Shown piece after piece: positions 17,269-26,659 of a stretch of DNA of 64,000 bases (within the stretch, counting starts at the first letter, position 1; every line of letters starts with the position of its first letter). Both the position numbers and the translations under genes were made by a program. The notes beneath the pieces are model-generated. The model did not search any database. It was not told the origin of the DNA and worked only from the letters and a program-made list of their open reading frames with translations. Source of the DNA: Flavobacteriales bacterium. Lineage in GTDB: Bacteria; Bacteroidota; Bacteroidia; Flavobacteriales; Flavobacteriaceae. The DNA is taken from assembly GCA_024643405.1 (NCBI GenBank), contig JAHENA010000004.1, positions 24,166 through 88,165 on the forward strand, read 5' to 3'.

Positions 17269-18498
17269 TTAATGCTCATTTAATCTAAAATCTGGATATG
17301 CATCCATACCATGTTCATGACCATCTAATCCTTCCAATTCCTCTATCTCTGAAACTCTGATTCCCACAGTTTTCTTCAATGCAAAAAGGATAATAAAGCT
17401 TGTAGCTATACAAAAGACTCCATAAGATGCAACTCCAATTAATTGACTTATAAATTGATCCATTCCAGCCAGAGCGCCAAAAATTCCAACTGCTAATGTA
17501 CCCCAAACTCCACAAATCAAATGAACAGCAATAGCCCCTACAGGATCATCTAATCTTATTTTATCAACAAAAGCAACTGCAAAAACAATAATAGCTCCGG
17601 CAATTGATCCTATTAATATAGCATCTGTTGGACTCATTTGATCGGCACCAGCAGTAATTCCTACTAATCCGCCTAAAATTCCATTTAAAAACATAGTAAG
17701 GTCTAAATTTTTATACATGGCTCCTGAAACTAACATGGCCACAACGCCTCCTGCTGCGGCTGCTAAACAAGTGGTAACTAATGTTAATGACGTTAACCCT
17801 GGGTCAGCTGAAAGCACTGAACCTCCATTAAAACCAAACCAACCTAACCATAAGATAAGCACACCTGCGGTTGCTAATGGAAGGTTATGTCCAGGAATAG
17901 CCTGCGCTTTTCCGTCTTTAAACTTACCTATTCTAGCTCCAAGTAACCAAACGGCCACCAATGCAGCCCATCCGCCAACTGAGTGTACCAAAGTAGAACC
18001 TGCAAAATCATAAAAAGGAGTTTCTAAAGTTTGTAAAAATCCACCACCCCATTTCCAAGAACCTGCAATTGGATATACCAACCCAACATATAGTACAGTA
18101 AAAATCATAAATGGCACAATTTTTACACGTTCCGCAACAGCACCTGATACAATGGTTGCAGCTGTTGCAGCAAACATACCTTGAAATAAGAAATCTGTCC
18201 AATAGGTATAACCTTCATTATACGCTAAATCTAAAGCTCCATCCACTACAGGAGACGATAATCCAAACCCAGCAAATCCTAAAAATCCATTAAATTCCCC
18301 TGGATACATAAGGTTAAAGCCAACCAAGCAGTATAATAACAACCCTATCGTGATAATAAACACATTTTTAAATAAGATGTTGATTGTATTCTTTTGTCTC
18401 GTCAATCCAATTTCTAGGAATGAGAATCCCAAGTGCATAAAGAAAACGAGTGCTGTACAGATCATCATCCATACATTATTTATTGTAAGTAATTCCAT
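17269..18498 (-). CDS. amt: Ammonium transporter, copy 1, 409 aa
   Basis: Eleven-helix Amt/Rh channel. Landmarks: DFAGSTLVHSVGGWAALVA with the first pore histidine, GAIAVHLICGVWGTLAVGIF with the second, and the cytoplasmic tail GLDGHEHGMDAYPDFRLNEH shared with copy 2. The N-terminal helix directly follows the start (MMICTALVFFMHLGFSFLEI), with no cleaved signal peptide as in AmtB. It starts 24 bp downstream of P-II copy 2, the classical glnK-amtB pairing, so that P-II probably gates this channel. It imports ammonium for GltBD-dependent assimilation. Confidence 0.95.
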   Translation of the reverse strand: MELLTINNVWMMICTALVFFMHLGFSFLEIGLTRQKNTINILFKNVFIITIGLLLYCLVGFNLMYPGEFNGFLGFAGFGLSSPVVDGALDLAYNEGYTYWTDFLFQGMFAATAATIVSGAVAERVKIVPFMIFTVLYVGLVYPIAGSWKWGGGFLQTLETPFYDFAGSTLVHSVGGWAALVAVWLLGARIGKFKDGKAQAIPGHNLPLATAGVLILWLGWFGFNGGSVLSADPGLTSLTLVTTCLAAAAGGVVAMLVSGAMYKNLDLTMFLNGILGGLVGITAGADQMSPTDAILIGSIAGAIIVFAVAFVDKIRLDDPVGAIAVHLICGVWGTLAVGIFGALAGMDQFISQLIGVASYGVFCIATSFIILFALKKTVGIRVSEIEELEGLDGHEHGMDAYPDFRLNEH

Positions 18499-18522
18499 AA
18501 TTATATTATTATTTGTTGACGT

Positions 18523-18861
18523 TTATTTTAAGGTGTCTCCACCATTTTCTCCTGTTCTAATTCTATAGCTTTCTTCAATCTCAGAGATAAATATTTTACC
18601 ATCTCCTACTTCCCCTGTGCCTGCTGATTTCAGTATGGCATTAATTGTTGCTTCTGCAAAATCATCATTGACTACAATGGACAAATACCTTCTTTGAATA
18701 TCACTTGTACTATAGGATACCCCTCTGTAAACATGTCCTTCCTTTTCATTACCTAATCCGGTAACATCCCAGTAAGAGAAAAAGTTCACACCAACAGCGT
18801 GAAGCGCTTCTTTCACCTCGCTATACTTGGATTTTCTAATAATTGCTTCTACTTTTTTCAT
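18523..18861 (-). CDS. glnK: P-II family nitrogen regulatory protein, copy 2, 112 aa
   Basis: Same family and length as the other two copies, with T-loop GHVYRGVSYSTSDIQRRYL and C-loop SYRIRTGENGGDTLK. It is closer in sequence to copy 3 than to copy 1. It precedes amt copy 1 with a 24-bp gap, so it is the GlnK-type partner of that channel. Its upstream region holds two overlapping hairpins built on a 15-bp inverted repeat (18919-18980), which could set how much transcription enters from amt copy 2. Confidence 0.92.
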   Translation of the reverse strand: MKKVEAIIRKSKYSEVKEALHAVGVNFFSYWDVTGLGNEKEGHVYRGVSYSTSDIQRRYLSIVVNDDFAEATINAILKSAGTGEVGDGKIFISEIEESYRIRTGENGGDTLK

Positions 18862-18918
18862 TTTATATGAATTTTAAAATTTAAAAACCCAAAAATAAAA
18901 ATAAATTTAAGAAGGGGG

Positions 18919-18980
18919 TAAAATATTAGGGGTAATATGTAAATATTTTAATATAAAATAAAAGAACCCCTAATATTTTA
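18919..18980. repeat. 15-bp perfect inverted repeat overlapping a terminator hairpin
   Basis: TAAAATATTAGGGGT (18919-18933) and ACCCCTAATATTTTA (18966-18980) are perfect complements. The second arm is also part of the terminator-like stem at 18960-18991, so the two structures are mutually exclusive in the minus-strand RNA between amt copy 2 and P-II copy 2. Confidence 0.6.
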
Positions 18981-18991
18981 AGGATTCTTTT
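18960..18991 (-). terminator. Terminator-like hairpin after amt copy 2
   Basis: AAAAGAA plus CC pair with GG plus TTCTTTT around an AT-rich loop, with two mismatches, followed on the minus strand by ATTTTATATT. It lies 35 bp after the amt copy 2 stop and about 100 bp before P-II copy 2. Confidence 0.55.
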
Positions 18992-19025
18992 AAAAAAAGT
19001 GTATATTTTATAAAATATGATATAG

Positions 19026-20267
19026 TTAATGTTCGTTGAGTCTGAAATCCGGATAAGCTTCCATGCCATGCTCGTGTATATCTAACCCTTCAACTTCTTC
19101 CTTTTCAGAAACTCTTAGACCAATTGTTTTCTTAAGAATGAATAATAAAATGAATGATGTTGCAATAGACCATGCTCCAATTCCAAAGACACCAGCAGCT
19201 TGTGCTCCTAACTGGCTAAATCCACCCCCATAGAATAAACCTCCATCAATTGCAAATAAGCCTACCAATAAGGTTCCCACTGCACCACAAACACCGTGCA
19301 CTGAAACTGCACCTACTGGGTCATCAACTTTTAATTTTTTATCTACAAACTCAATAGATAATACCACTAATATTCCACAAATAAGTCCTATGGCAATGGC
19401 ACCAAAATTATCAATTGCAGCACAACCTGCTGTTACACCAACTAACCCCGCAAGAGCACCGTTTAATGTCATAGATGCGTCTGGTTTACCATATTTAATC
19501 CAAGTTAAAAACATAGATGCAAGAGCACCTGCCGCTGCTGCTAAATTAGTTGTAATTACAATGTTTGCAACTGCACTAACATTATCACCAGAAATTGCTA
19601 ATTGAGATCCTGCATTAAATCCGAACCATCCTAACCATAGGATAAACACACCCAATGCACCAAATAAAATACTATGACCTGGAATGGCATTAGATTTACC
19701 ATTTGTATATTTTCCAATTCTTGGGCCAACCATAGCAGCTGCTACTAATGCAGCCCATCCACCAACAGAGTGTACAACAGTTGATCCCGCAAAATCAATA
19801 AATCCTAAGTTAGTTAACCAACCCTCTCCTTGCCAAACCCAATGACCTGATATTGGATAGATAATTACTGTCATTAACAAAGAAAAAATTAAATACGTAG
19901 AAAATTTTGTTCTTTCTGCAATAGCACCTGATACTATAGTTGCAGCAGTTGCGCAGAAAACTGTTTGAAAAAACAGATTGTGCATTTCTCCAGCGTCATT
20001 AAAAAATAATGAAGGTTGTCCTATAAAACTACTTATGTCATCTCCATACATAATAGCATAACCAATTAACCAAAACCCTAATGATCCAATGCAAAGATCC
20101 ATTAAGTTTTTCATTATAATATTGATTGTATTTTTAGATCTGGTAAAACCTGTTTCTACCAATGTAAAACCCGCTTGCATAAAGAATACTAATATGCCAG
20201 CTATTAATATCCACATGATATCTAAAACACCATTTATGTCCGCTATTCCTTTTACTACTTCTTCCAT
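19026..20267 (-). CDS. amt: Ammonium transporter, copy 2, 413 aa
   Basis: Second Amt channel with the same architecture as copy 1: FMQAGFTLVETGFTRSKNTI in the first helices, DFAGSTVVHSVGGWAALVAA and GAVSVHGVCGAVGTLLVGLF with the two pore histidines, and the tail GLDIHEHGMEAYPDFRLNEH. Outside the core the two copies differ clearly, so this is an old duplication. It starts 22 bp after P-II copy 3 and is probably in one operon with that P-II and the porin upstream of it. Confidence 0.95.
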   Translation of the reverse strand: MEEVVKGIADINGVLDIMWILIAGILVFFMQAGFTLVETGFTRSKNTINIIMKNLMDLCIGSLGFWLIGYAIMYGDDISSFIGQPSLFFNDAGEMHNLFFQTVFCATAATIVSGAIAERTKFSTYLIFSLLMTVIIYPISGHWVWQGEGWLTNLGFIDFAGSTVVHSVGGWAALVAAAMVGPRIGKYTNGKSNAIPGHSILFGALGVFILWLGWFGFNAGSQLAISGDNVSAVANIVITTNLAAAAGALASMFLTWIKYGKPDASMTLNGALAGLVGVTAGCAAIDNFGAIAIGLICGILVVLSIEFVDKKLKVDDPVGAVSVHGVCGAVGTLLVGLFAIDGGLFYGGGFSQLGAQAAGVFGIGAWSIATSFILLFILKKTIGLRVSEKEEVEGLDIHEHGMEAYPDFRLNEH

Positions 20268-20289
20268 AATAAATTATTTTTTATGATTA

Positions 20290-20628
20290 TTATTTTAAAG
20301 TGTCTCCACCTTTATCTCCTGTTCTTATTCTATAGCTTTCAATAATATCGGAAACAAATAGTTTCCCATCACCAACTTCACCAGTACCTGCCGCAGAAAG
20401 TATAGCATTTACGGTAACTTCTTCAAAATCATCATTAACCACTATGGATAGATATCTACGTTGAATATCGCTAGTACTATAAGTAACACCTCTATATACA
20501 TGGCCTTCCTTTTCATTTCCAATACCCGTTACATCCCAATAAGAGAAAAAGTTTACTCCAACAGCATGAAGGGCTTCTTTTACCGCGCGGTATTTTGATT
20601 TTCTAATAATTGCTTCAACTTTTTTCAT
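20290..20628 (-). CDS. glnK: P-II family nitrogen regulatory protein, copy 3, 112 aa
   Basis: P-II with T-loop GHVYRGVTYSTSDIQRRYL and C-loop SYRIRTGDKGGDTLK. It sits 35 bp behind the porin and 22 bp before amt copy 2, giving porin-glnK-amt order. Together with copy 2 it forms two consecutive glnK-amt units. Each copy probably binds the channel encoded just downstream, although mixed trimers are possible given the near identity. Confidence 0.92.
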   Translation of the reverse strand: MKKVEAIIRKSKYRAVKEALHAVGVNFFSYWDVTGIGNEKEGHVYRGVTYSTSDIQRRYLSIVVNDDFEEVTVNAILSAAGTGEVGDGKLFVSDIIESYRIRTGDKGGDTLK

Positions 20629-20663
20629 AATATAGTATCTTGTTTTATTTGAATTTTCTTTTA

Positions 20664-21692
20664 TTAGAAGCTATAAATAGCCGCTAATACAAATGAACTT
20701 AAGCTTTTTTGTGGTGCTAAATCATTATCTAAAAATGCATTATCAGAAGCACTATCCAATCTTAATTCTGGTTTGATGGTTAAATTATCAATGACGTAAC
20801 TACCAGTTAGCGTAGCTGCGAAAACGCTGCTATCTGCAACACCAGTGCCGATAGCTCCGAAATCGCCGTCTTCAACAAAGTATTCCGCTCTTAAACCAAT
20901 TTTAAAGGAATCAGATGTCGCGTATTGCGGATATAAAGCAGCTCCGTAAAAACCACCCCCATCGTCTTCAAGACTATAGTAAGCCCCATTTATTCCTAAA
21001 TAGAATTTATCAGATACATCAAATCCTCCCGTAAAATCGATTTCTAAGAAAGATGGATCCACTAATACATTTAAAAATTGACCAGAATACCCTAATTGTG
21101 CACCAAATGCATAGTCACCTGTTGGATTAAACTCAGTGGCATCCGTATCATTCATAACACCCACCATTAAACTTAAATCATCAGATAAAGTAAAATCAGC
21201 CTTTAAACCAGTATGGCTAAACGGTCCATAAGAGAATAAATAAGAGGTACTGTAGTTAAAATTTCCAACGGGCGAAATAACTTCATATCCTAAAAACGTA
21301 TTGAAATTACCCATGGTTAATTTAACATTGTCACTTACATTCCAATAAGCATACAATTGATTCACAATATTTCCAGTTGCAGAATACATCGGTGAAGCAA
21401 AAATAGCATCAGTCCCTCTTGGCCCAAATACTAAATCAGCAACAAAACCCACTTTTTTACCTTCATATGAAGCGACTACGTTAGCCATTCCTAAAGCAAA
21501 TCCGGGTAGGTTCGCAAACGAGGTTCCTGGTTTGGTCCAATTATCAGCATCATTTGGCGCATTAAGATTAGCTCTATAATAGGCATCAATACTACCACTT
21601 AAAGTAAATTTCTTTTCTTCAGTTGGCGACTCTTCTTGTGCAAATGACACAAGCGCCACCAAAAACATTGAAAGTGTAATAATTTTTTTCAT
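20664..21692 (-). CDS. Outer-membrane beta-barrel porin (BBP2/OmpL-like), 342 aa
   Basis: A signal peptide (MKKIITLSMFLVALVSFAQ) is followed by FTLSGSIDAYYRANLNAP and many alternating beta-strands with Gly/Asn/Asp turns, ending in the barrel-closing aromatic LAAIYSF. This is the pattern of the Bacteroidetes porin family called putative beta-barrel porin 2. Its place at the head of the glnK-amt operon suggests it admits a nitrogen solute through the outer membrane; ammonium itself does not normally need a specific porin, so the substrate is open. GGGGTA motifs stand in its upstream region. Confidence 0.8.
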   Translation of the reverse strand: MKKIITLSMFLVALVSFAQEESPTEEKKFTLSGSIDAYYRANLNAPNDADNWTKPGTSFANLPGFALGMANVVASYEGKKVGFVADLVFGPRGTDAIFASPMYSATGNIVNQLYAYWNVSDNVKLTMGNFNTFLGYEVISPVGNFNYSTSYLFSYGPFSHTGLKADFTLSDDLSLMVGVMNDTDATEFNPTGDYAFGAQLGYSGQFLNVLVDPSFLEIDFTGGFDVSDKFYLGINGAYYSLEDDGGGFYGAALYPQYATSDSFKIGLRAEYFVEDGDFGAIGTGVADSSVFAATLTGSYVIDNLTIKPELRLDSASDNAFLDNDLAPQKSLSSFVLAAIYSF

Positions 21693-22155
21693 AATTCTTA
21701 ATTTTAAGTTATTGTTTTTAATTATTATTTTATCGTTAATTCGGCGTAAACTTATATAAAAAGTTTTATACCCCTATAAAAAATAGCCCCATTTGATTCA
21801 TTTTTATCATTTTTTACTTTTTACCCCATATTTTTTAAGGGTGAGTTAATTTTTTTTAGATTTTTTGGTTTTTTGATAAAAGCGTTATTAAATAATTATC
21901 AGAAATTATTGCTATTTGTTTTTTATCTTTTTGATTTTATATCATTTTTATGCTATTAATTGATATATCTGCATTTATTCTTAATTTTTCCTCATTGAAT
22001 ATTTATTAATATTTCTCTCAATAATTGTTATATAATTATTTTTAACTCCGTATTACATTAAAAATCGAAATAATGAAATCATGCTAGTTATTATTTAAAA
22101 TCAACTACATATATTCGCTTTGAAAAGTGATATTTCAAACTAAAAATTGTTGATT
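21693..22155. promoter_or_regulatory. Divergent control region porin-glnK-amt / gltBD
   Basis: 463 bp, very AT-rich, with no ORF. It holds TACCCC at 21769-21774 and 21832-21837 (GGGGTA in the porin direction), a one-mismatch -7 candidate TCGCTTTG at 22115-22122 for gltB with TTTA upstream, and a 7-bp inverted repeat (AATAATT/AATTATT near 21893). Nitrogen control probably acts here; no sigma-54 type promoter is evident. Confidence 0.4.
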
Positions 22156-25100
22156 ATGTTGAAGAAACAAGGAATGTATTTGCCAGAATTTGAACACGAT
22201 AATTGTGGCGCTGGATTTATTTGTAGTTTAAAAGGAATTAAGTCAAATGACATCATTCATAAAGCATTAGAAATTCTTGAGAAATTAGAACACCGAGGCG
22301 CAGTTAGTTCTGATGGAAAAACAGGTGATGGTGCCGGAATTTTAATAGATGTTCCACATGATTTTTTTGTTGCAAATTGTTCCTTTAAATTACCTTCAGC
22401 CGGCCATTACGCAGTCAGCAATGTGTTTTTACCTAAAAAAGAAAATCAACAAACCTTTTGTATTGCCGTTTTTGAAAAACATTTTACAGAACAAGGACTG
22501 GAAATTTTAGGATGGCGCAATGTTCCTGTTGACACTTCTGCTTTAGGAGAACTAGCTGCCAAAACACAGCCTTTTATAAAACAAGTCTTTATTGGAAAAT
22601 CAAATACTAAACAGGACGATTTTCAATTTAACTTAAAAATGTTTATTGCCAGAAAAAAAGCAGAGCATGAAATTTATAGCTCAAAGCTATCTGAAAGTTC
22701 TTTTTTTTACCTGCCAAGTTTATCAACTAAAATCATTATATATAAAGGATTATTAGTTCCGGAAGACATTAAGCTATTCTATAAAGATTTAAATGACCCC
22801 TTATTTGTAACCAGACTAGCATTAGTACATCAGCGTTTTTCAACAAACACCTTTCCAACATGGGATTTAGCTCAGCCCTTTAGATATATGTGTCATAACG
22901 GGGAAATAAACACATTAAGAGGTAATGTTGCCAGAATGTTTTCTCGCGAAGAATTAATGAAAAGCGATTGGTTTGGTGATGAAATAAAAAGCATACTTCC
23001 TATTGTTCTTTTAGGTAAATCAGACTCTGCATCCATGGATATGGTAGTTGAATTACTATTAATGACAGGCCGTTCATTGCCAGAAGTCATGATGATGCTC
23101 ATTCCAGAAGCTTGGGAAAAAAATCCTGATATGTCTGAAGCTAAAAAAGCGTTTTATGAGTTTAACTCCTGCCTAATGGAGCCCTGGGATGGTCCGGCTT
23201 CCATTCCATTTACAGATGGCAATTATATTGGTGCTGTATTAGACAGAAATGGACTTCGTCCTTCCAGATATACTGTTACCAAAAACGGGTATGTAATAAT
23301 GTCTTCAGAAACCGGTGTCATTGAAATAGCCCCTAAAAACATAGAATTTCATGGCAGATTAGAACCTGGAAAAATGTTTTTAGTAGATATGAATGCTGGT
23401 CGTATTGTTAATGATGAAGAAATTAAAGAAGAAATTGCAAGCAGATATCCGTATAAAAAATGGTTAGATAAAAACCTCATACATCTTAAAGACATTCCAT
23501 ATAATGACTGTCCCATATTTTTAAATGAAGAAAAACTAAATAAAAGACAAGTTATTTTTGGCTATACACAAGAAGATGTAAAGACCATTATTTTACCAAT
23601 GGCTCAAAGCGGCAAAGAACCTATAGGTTCCATGGGTACTGATACGCCAATCGCCGTTTTATCAGATAGACCACAATTAATATATAACTATTTTAAACAA
23701 CTTTTTGCCCAAGTTACCAATCCGCCATTGGATGGAATCAGAGAAGAGTTAATTACTGATATTAGCTTAACATTAGGTAGCGATTCGAATATTTTTGAAA
23801 TTAATGAACGTCATTGTAAAAAGTTAAAAATTAAGAATCCTGTCATTTCTAAGCAAGATTTAGATAAAATAAAAAGTTATGAAAACCCTGATTTTAAAAT
23901 AACTTCTTTCCCTATTTTATATGAAATAAACAAAGGACATAATGGCTTAGAAGAAGCCTTACAAATACTGCTTAATGACATTTTAAAAGCAATTAACGAA
24001 GGAACAAATATTGTTATATTAACTGATAGAAATGTCAACGAGCAAAACGCACCAATTCCAGCATTACTAGCGTGCTCATTTATTAATAGTGCCTTACGTA
24101 CATTGGGTAAACGTTCACAATTAAGTTTAATTATAGAATCCGCTGAACCTAGAGAGGTCCATCATTTTGCCTTATTATTTGGTTATGGTGCCAGTGCCAT
24201 TAACCCTTATATGGTGAATGAAATTATTGAAGATAACATCAATGAATTAGACGTCACTATTACTTCTGAACAAGCAGTAGAAAACTTTAATAAAGCTGTA
24301 GGAAAAGGGATTTTAAAAGTCATGAATAAAATTGGAATCTCAACCCTTAACTCCTATAGAGGCTCTCAGTTATTTGAATGCATTGGTATTAACACTAAAG
24401 TAGTTAATCAATATTTCCCAAATACAGTCACAAGAATTCAAGGTATTGGCTTACATGAAATTGAAAAAGAAATTAGCAAAAGATACCTTAACGCTTACAA
24501 AGAAAAACATATTGCGGGCGATTTAGACCTTGAAGTTGGCGGACAATACAGATGGAGAAGAAACGGTGAACAGCATATGTTTAATCCATTAACGATTGCC
24601 AAATTACAGGAATCGGTTAGGAGCAATAAGCACAGTTCTTATAAAGAGTATTCTGAATTGATAAACAATCAATCAAGTCATTTAATGACCATTAGAGGAT
24701 TGTTTGAATTTACAAACTATGACCCCATTTCCATTGACGAAGTGGAGCCTTGGACTGAGATAGTGAAACGATTTAAAACTGGTGCCATGTCATATGGTTC
24801 CATTAGCAAAGAAGCTCATGAGAATTTAGCCGTAGCCATGAACAGAATTGGCGGAAAAAGTAACTCTGGAGAAGGCGGTGAAGACGAAGAGCGATTCTAT
24901 AAAGACGCCAATGGTGACTGGAAAAATAGCGCCATCAAACAAGTAGCATCTGGAAGATTTGGAGTCACTTCAAATTACTTAACCAATGCTTCAGAAATTC
25001 AGATAAAAATGGCTCAAGGGGCTAAACCTGGAGAAGGCGGACAATTACCAGGCCCAAAAGTAAACCCTAGCATTGCAAAAACCCGAAATTCAACACCTTA

Positions 25101-26655
25101 TGTTGGCTTAATCTCCCCGCCACCTCATCACGATATTTATTCCATTGAAGATTTATCTCAATTAATTTATGATTTAAAATCGGCAAACCGTGAAGCAAGA
25201 ATTAATGTAAAATTAGTATCCGAAGTTGGTGTAGGTACTGTTGCAGCAGGGGTTTCAAAAGCAAAAGCAGATGTCATCTTAATTTCTGGACATGATGGCG
25301 GCACCGGTGCATCTCCATTAACCTCTCTAAAACATGCCGGTTTACCATGGGAGTTAGGTCTTGCTGAAGCGCAACAAACCTTAGTAATGAACAACTTAAG
25401 AAACCGTGTGGTTTTAGAATGTGATGGTCAGTTAAAAACTGGTAGAGATGTTGCGATTGCCTGTTTATTAGGAGCTGAAGAATTTGGTTTTGCAACGGCA
25501 CCATTAGTAGCGTCAGGTTGTATTATGATGCGGGTTTGTCACCTAAACACATGTCCGGTAGGCATTGCAACTCAAAACCCTGAACTGCGTAAAAAATTTG
25601 AAGGAAAACCTGAACATGTTGTTAATTTTATGTATTTCGTTGCACAAGAATTACGCGAAATAATGGCAAAACTTGGTTTTAGAACAGTGAACGAAATGGT
25701 TGGTCAGGTTCAAAAACTAAATAGAAATAACGCCATTGAACATTATAAGGCGTTGGGTATTGATTTATCTCCAATTCTCCACAGAATTCCTGTTAGTCCT
25801 GAAACCAAATTATACAATACTGAACATCAAGATCATCATATGGAGAAATCCTTAGATTTTGAAATAATTAATAAAGCACATCCGGCACTTTTTAGAAAAG
25901 AAAAAACGGTTTTAGATCTCAAAATTTGCAATATGGATAGAGCAACTGGAGCGATCTTAAGTAATGAGATTTCTAAAATTTACGGGGCACAGGGATTACC
26001 GGAAAATACTCTAAAAATTAATTTTACAGGTTCTGCAGGTCAGAGTTTTGGAGCCTTTTCAACACATGGCCTTACATTAATAGTCAGCGGCAATACTAAT
26101 GATTATTTAGGCAAGGGATTGTCTGGCGCAAAATTAATCATCAAAGTACCTGAGGAGGCTACTATTATCCCAGAAAAAAATGTCATTGTTGGTAACGTCG
26201 CTTTATATGGCGCTACAGCTGGAGAAGCTTATATAAACGGAAAAGCTGGTGAACGATTCTGCGTAAGGAATTCCGGAGCTAAAGCCGTTGTTGAAGGCAT
26301 AGGTGATCATGGCTGTGAATATATGACAGGTGGCATTGCTGTAATTCTTGGTGAAGTAGGCAGAAATTTTGGCGCAGGAATGAGCGGTGGCATTGCGTTT
26401 ATTTATGATACCAATAACACCTTCAAAAATCATTGCAATACAGAAGGCTTAAATCTTAACCCTGTTACAGAAACTGAAGACATTATCATCTTAAAAAGTT
26501 TGATTGAAAATCATTATAATGGAACATTAAGTCCATTAGCACAAAGAATTCTTGAAAAATGGGAAGCTGAATTACCAAAATTTATCAAAGTGCTTCCGGA
26601 AGAATACCGGCAAGCATTAATAAGACTAGAACAAGAAAATCTTATAATACGTTAA
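22156..26655 (+). CDS. gltB: Glutamate synthase (GOGAT) large subunit, 1499 aa
   Basis: It transfers the amide of glutamine to 2-oxoglutarate. I set the start at ATG 22156 rather than the upstream TTG at 22147 because it gives a 16-residue propeptide ending right before the catalytic cysteine (HDNCGAGF, Cys17), which is exposed by processing in this family. Order: class II glutamine amidotransferase (to about 420, with RFSTNTFPTWDLAQPFRYM), central domain, FMN-binding synthase domain (GEGGQLPGPKVNPSIAKTRN), the 3Fe-4S cluster cysteines in CIMMRVCHLNTCPVG, and the glycine-rich C-terminal beta-helix. gltD follows after 4 bp. Confidence 0.96.
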   Translation: MLKKQGMYLPEFEHDNCGAGFICSLKGIKSNDIIHKALEILEKLEHRGAVSSDGKTGDGAGILIDVPHDFFVANCSFKLPSAGHYAVSNVFLPKKENQQTFCIAVFEKHFTEQGLEILGWRNVPVDTSALGELAAKTQPFIKQVFIGKSNTKQDDFQFNLKMFIARKKAEHEIYSSKLSESSFFYLPSLSTKIIIYKGLLVPEDIKLFYKDLNDPLFVTRLALVHQRFSTNTFPTWDLAQPFRYMCHNGEINTLRGNVARMFSREELMKSDWFGDEIKSILPIVLLGKSDSASMDMVVELLLMTGRSLPEVMMMLIPEAWEKNPDMSEAKKAFYEFNSCLMEPWDGPASIPFTDGNYIGAVLDRNGLRPSRYTVTKNGYVIMSSETGVIEIAPKNIEFHGRLEPGKMFLVDMNAGRIVNDEEIKEEIASRYPYKKWLDKNLIHLKDIPYNDCPIFLNEEKLNKRQVIFGYTQEDVKTIILPMAQSGKEPIGSMGTDTPIAVLSDRPQLIYNYFKQLFAQVTNPPLDGIREELITDISLTLGSDSNIFEINERHCKKLKIKNPVISKQDLDKIKSYENPDFKITSFPILYEINKGHNGLEEALQILLNDILKAINEGTNIVILTDRNVNEQNAPIPALLACSFINSALRTLGKRSQLSLIIESAEPREVHHFALLFGYGASAINPYMVNEIIEDNINELDVTITSEQAVENFNKAVGKGILKVMNKIGISTLNSYRGSQLFECIGINTKVVNQYFPNTVTRIQGIGLHEIEKEISKRYLNAYKEKHIAGDLDLEVGGQYRWRRNGEQHMFNPLTIAKLQESVRSNKHSSYKEYSELINNQSSHLMTIRGLFEFTNYDPISIDEVEPWTEIVKRFKTGAMSYGSISKEAHENLAVAMNRIGGKSNSGEGGEDEERFYKDANGDWKNSAIKQVASGRFGVTSNYLTNASEIQIKMAQGAKPGEGGQLPGPKVNPSIAKTRNSTPYVGLISPPPHHDIYSIEDLSQLIYDLKSANREARINVKLVSEVGVGTVAAGVSKAKADVILISGHDGGTGASPLTSLKHAGLPWELGLAEAQQTLVMNNLRNRVVLECDGQLKTGRDVAIACLLGAEEFGFATAPLVASGCIMMRVCHLNTCPVGIATQNPELRKKFEGKPEHVVNFMYFVAQELREIMAKLGFRTVNEMVGQVQKLNRNNAIEHYKALGIDLSPILHRIPVSPETKLYNTEHQDHHMEKSLDFEIINKAHPALFRKEKTVLDLKICNMDRATGAILSNEISKIYGAQGLPENTLKINFTGSAGQSFGAFSTHGLTLIVSGNTNDYLGKGLSGAKLIIKVPEEATIIPEKNVIVGNVALYGATAGEAYINGKAGERFCVRNSGAKAVVEGIGDHGCEYMTGGIAVILGEVGRNFGAGMSGGIAFIYDTNNTFKNHCNTEGLNLNPVTETEDIIILKSLIENHYNGTLSPLAQRILEKWEAELPKFIKVLPEEYRQALIRLEQENLIIR

Positions 26656-26659
26656 GAAC

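Noticed and set aside
17717..18293. Plus-strand reading frames inside the amt copy 1 gene
   Set aside because: They are antisense shadows of a strongly coding minus-strand gene; no start context or protein signature.
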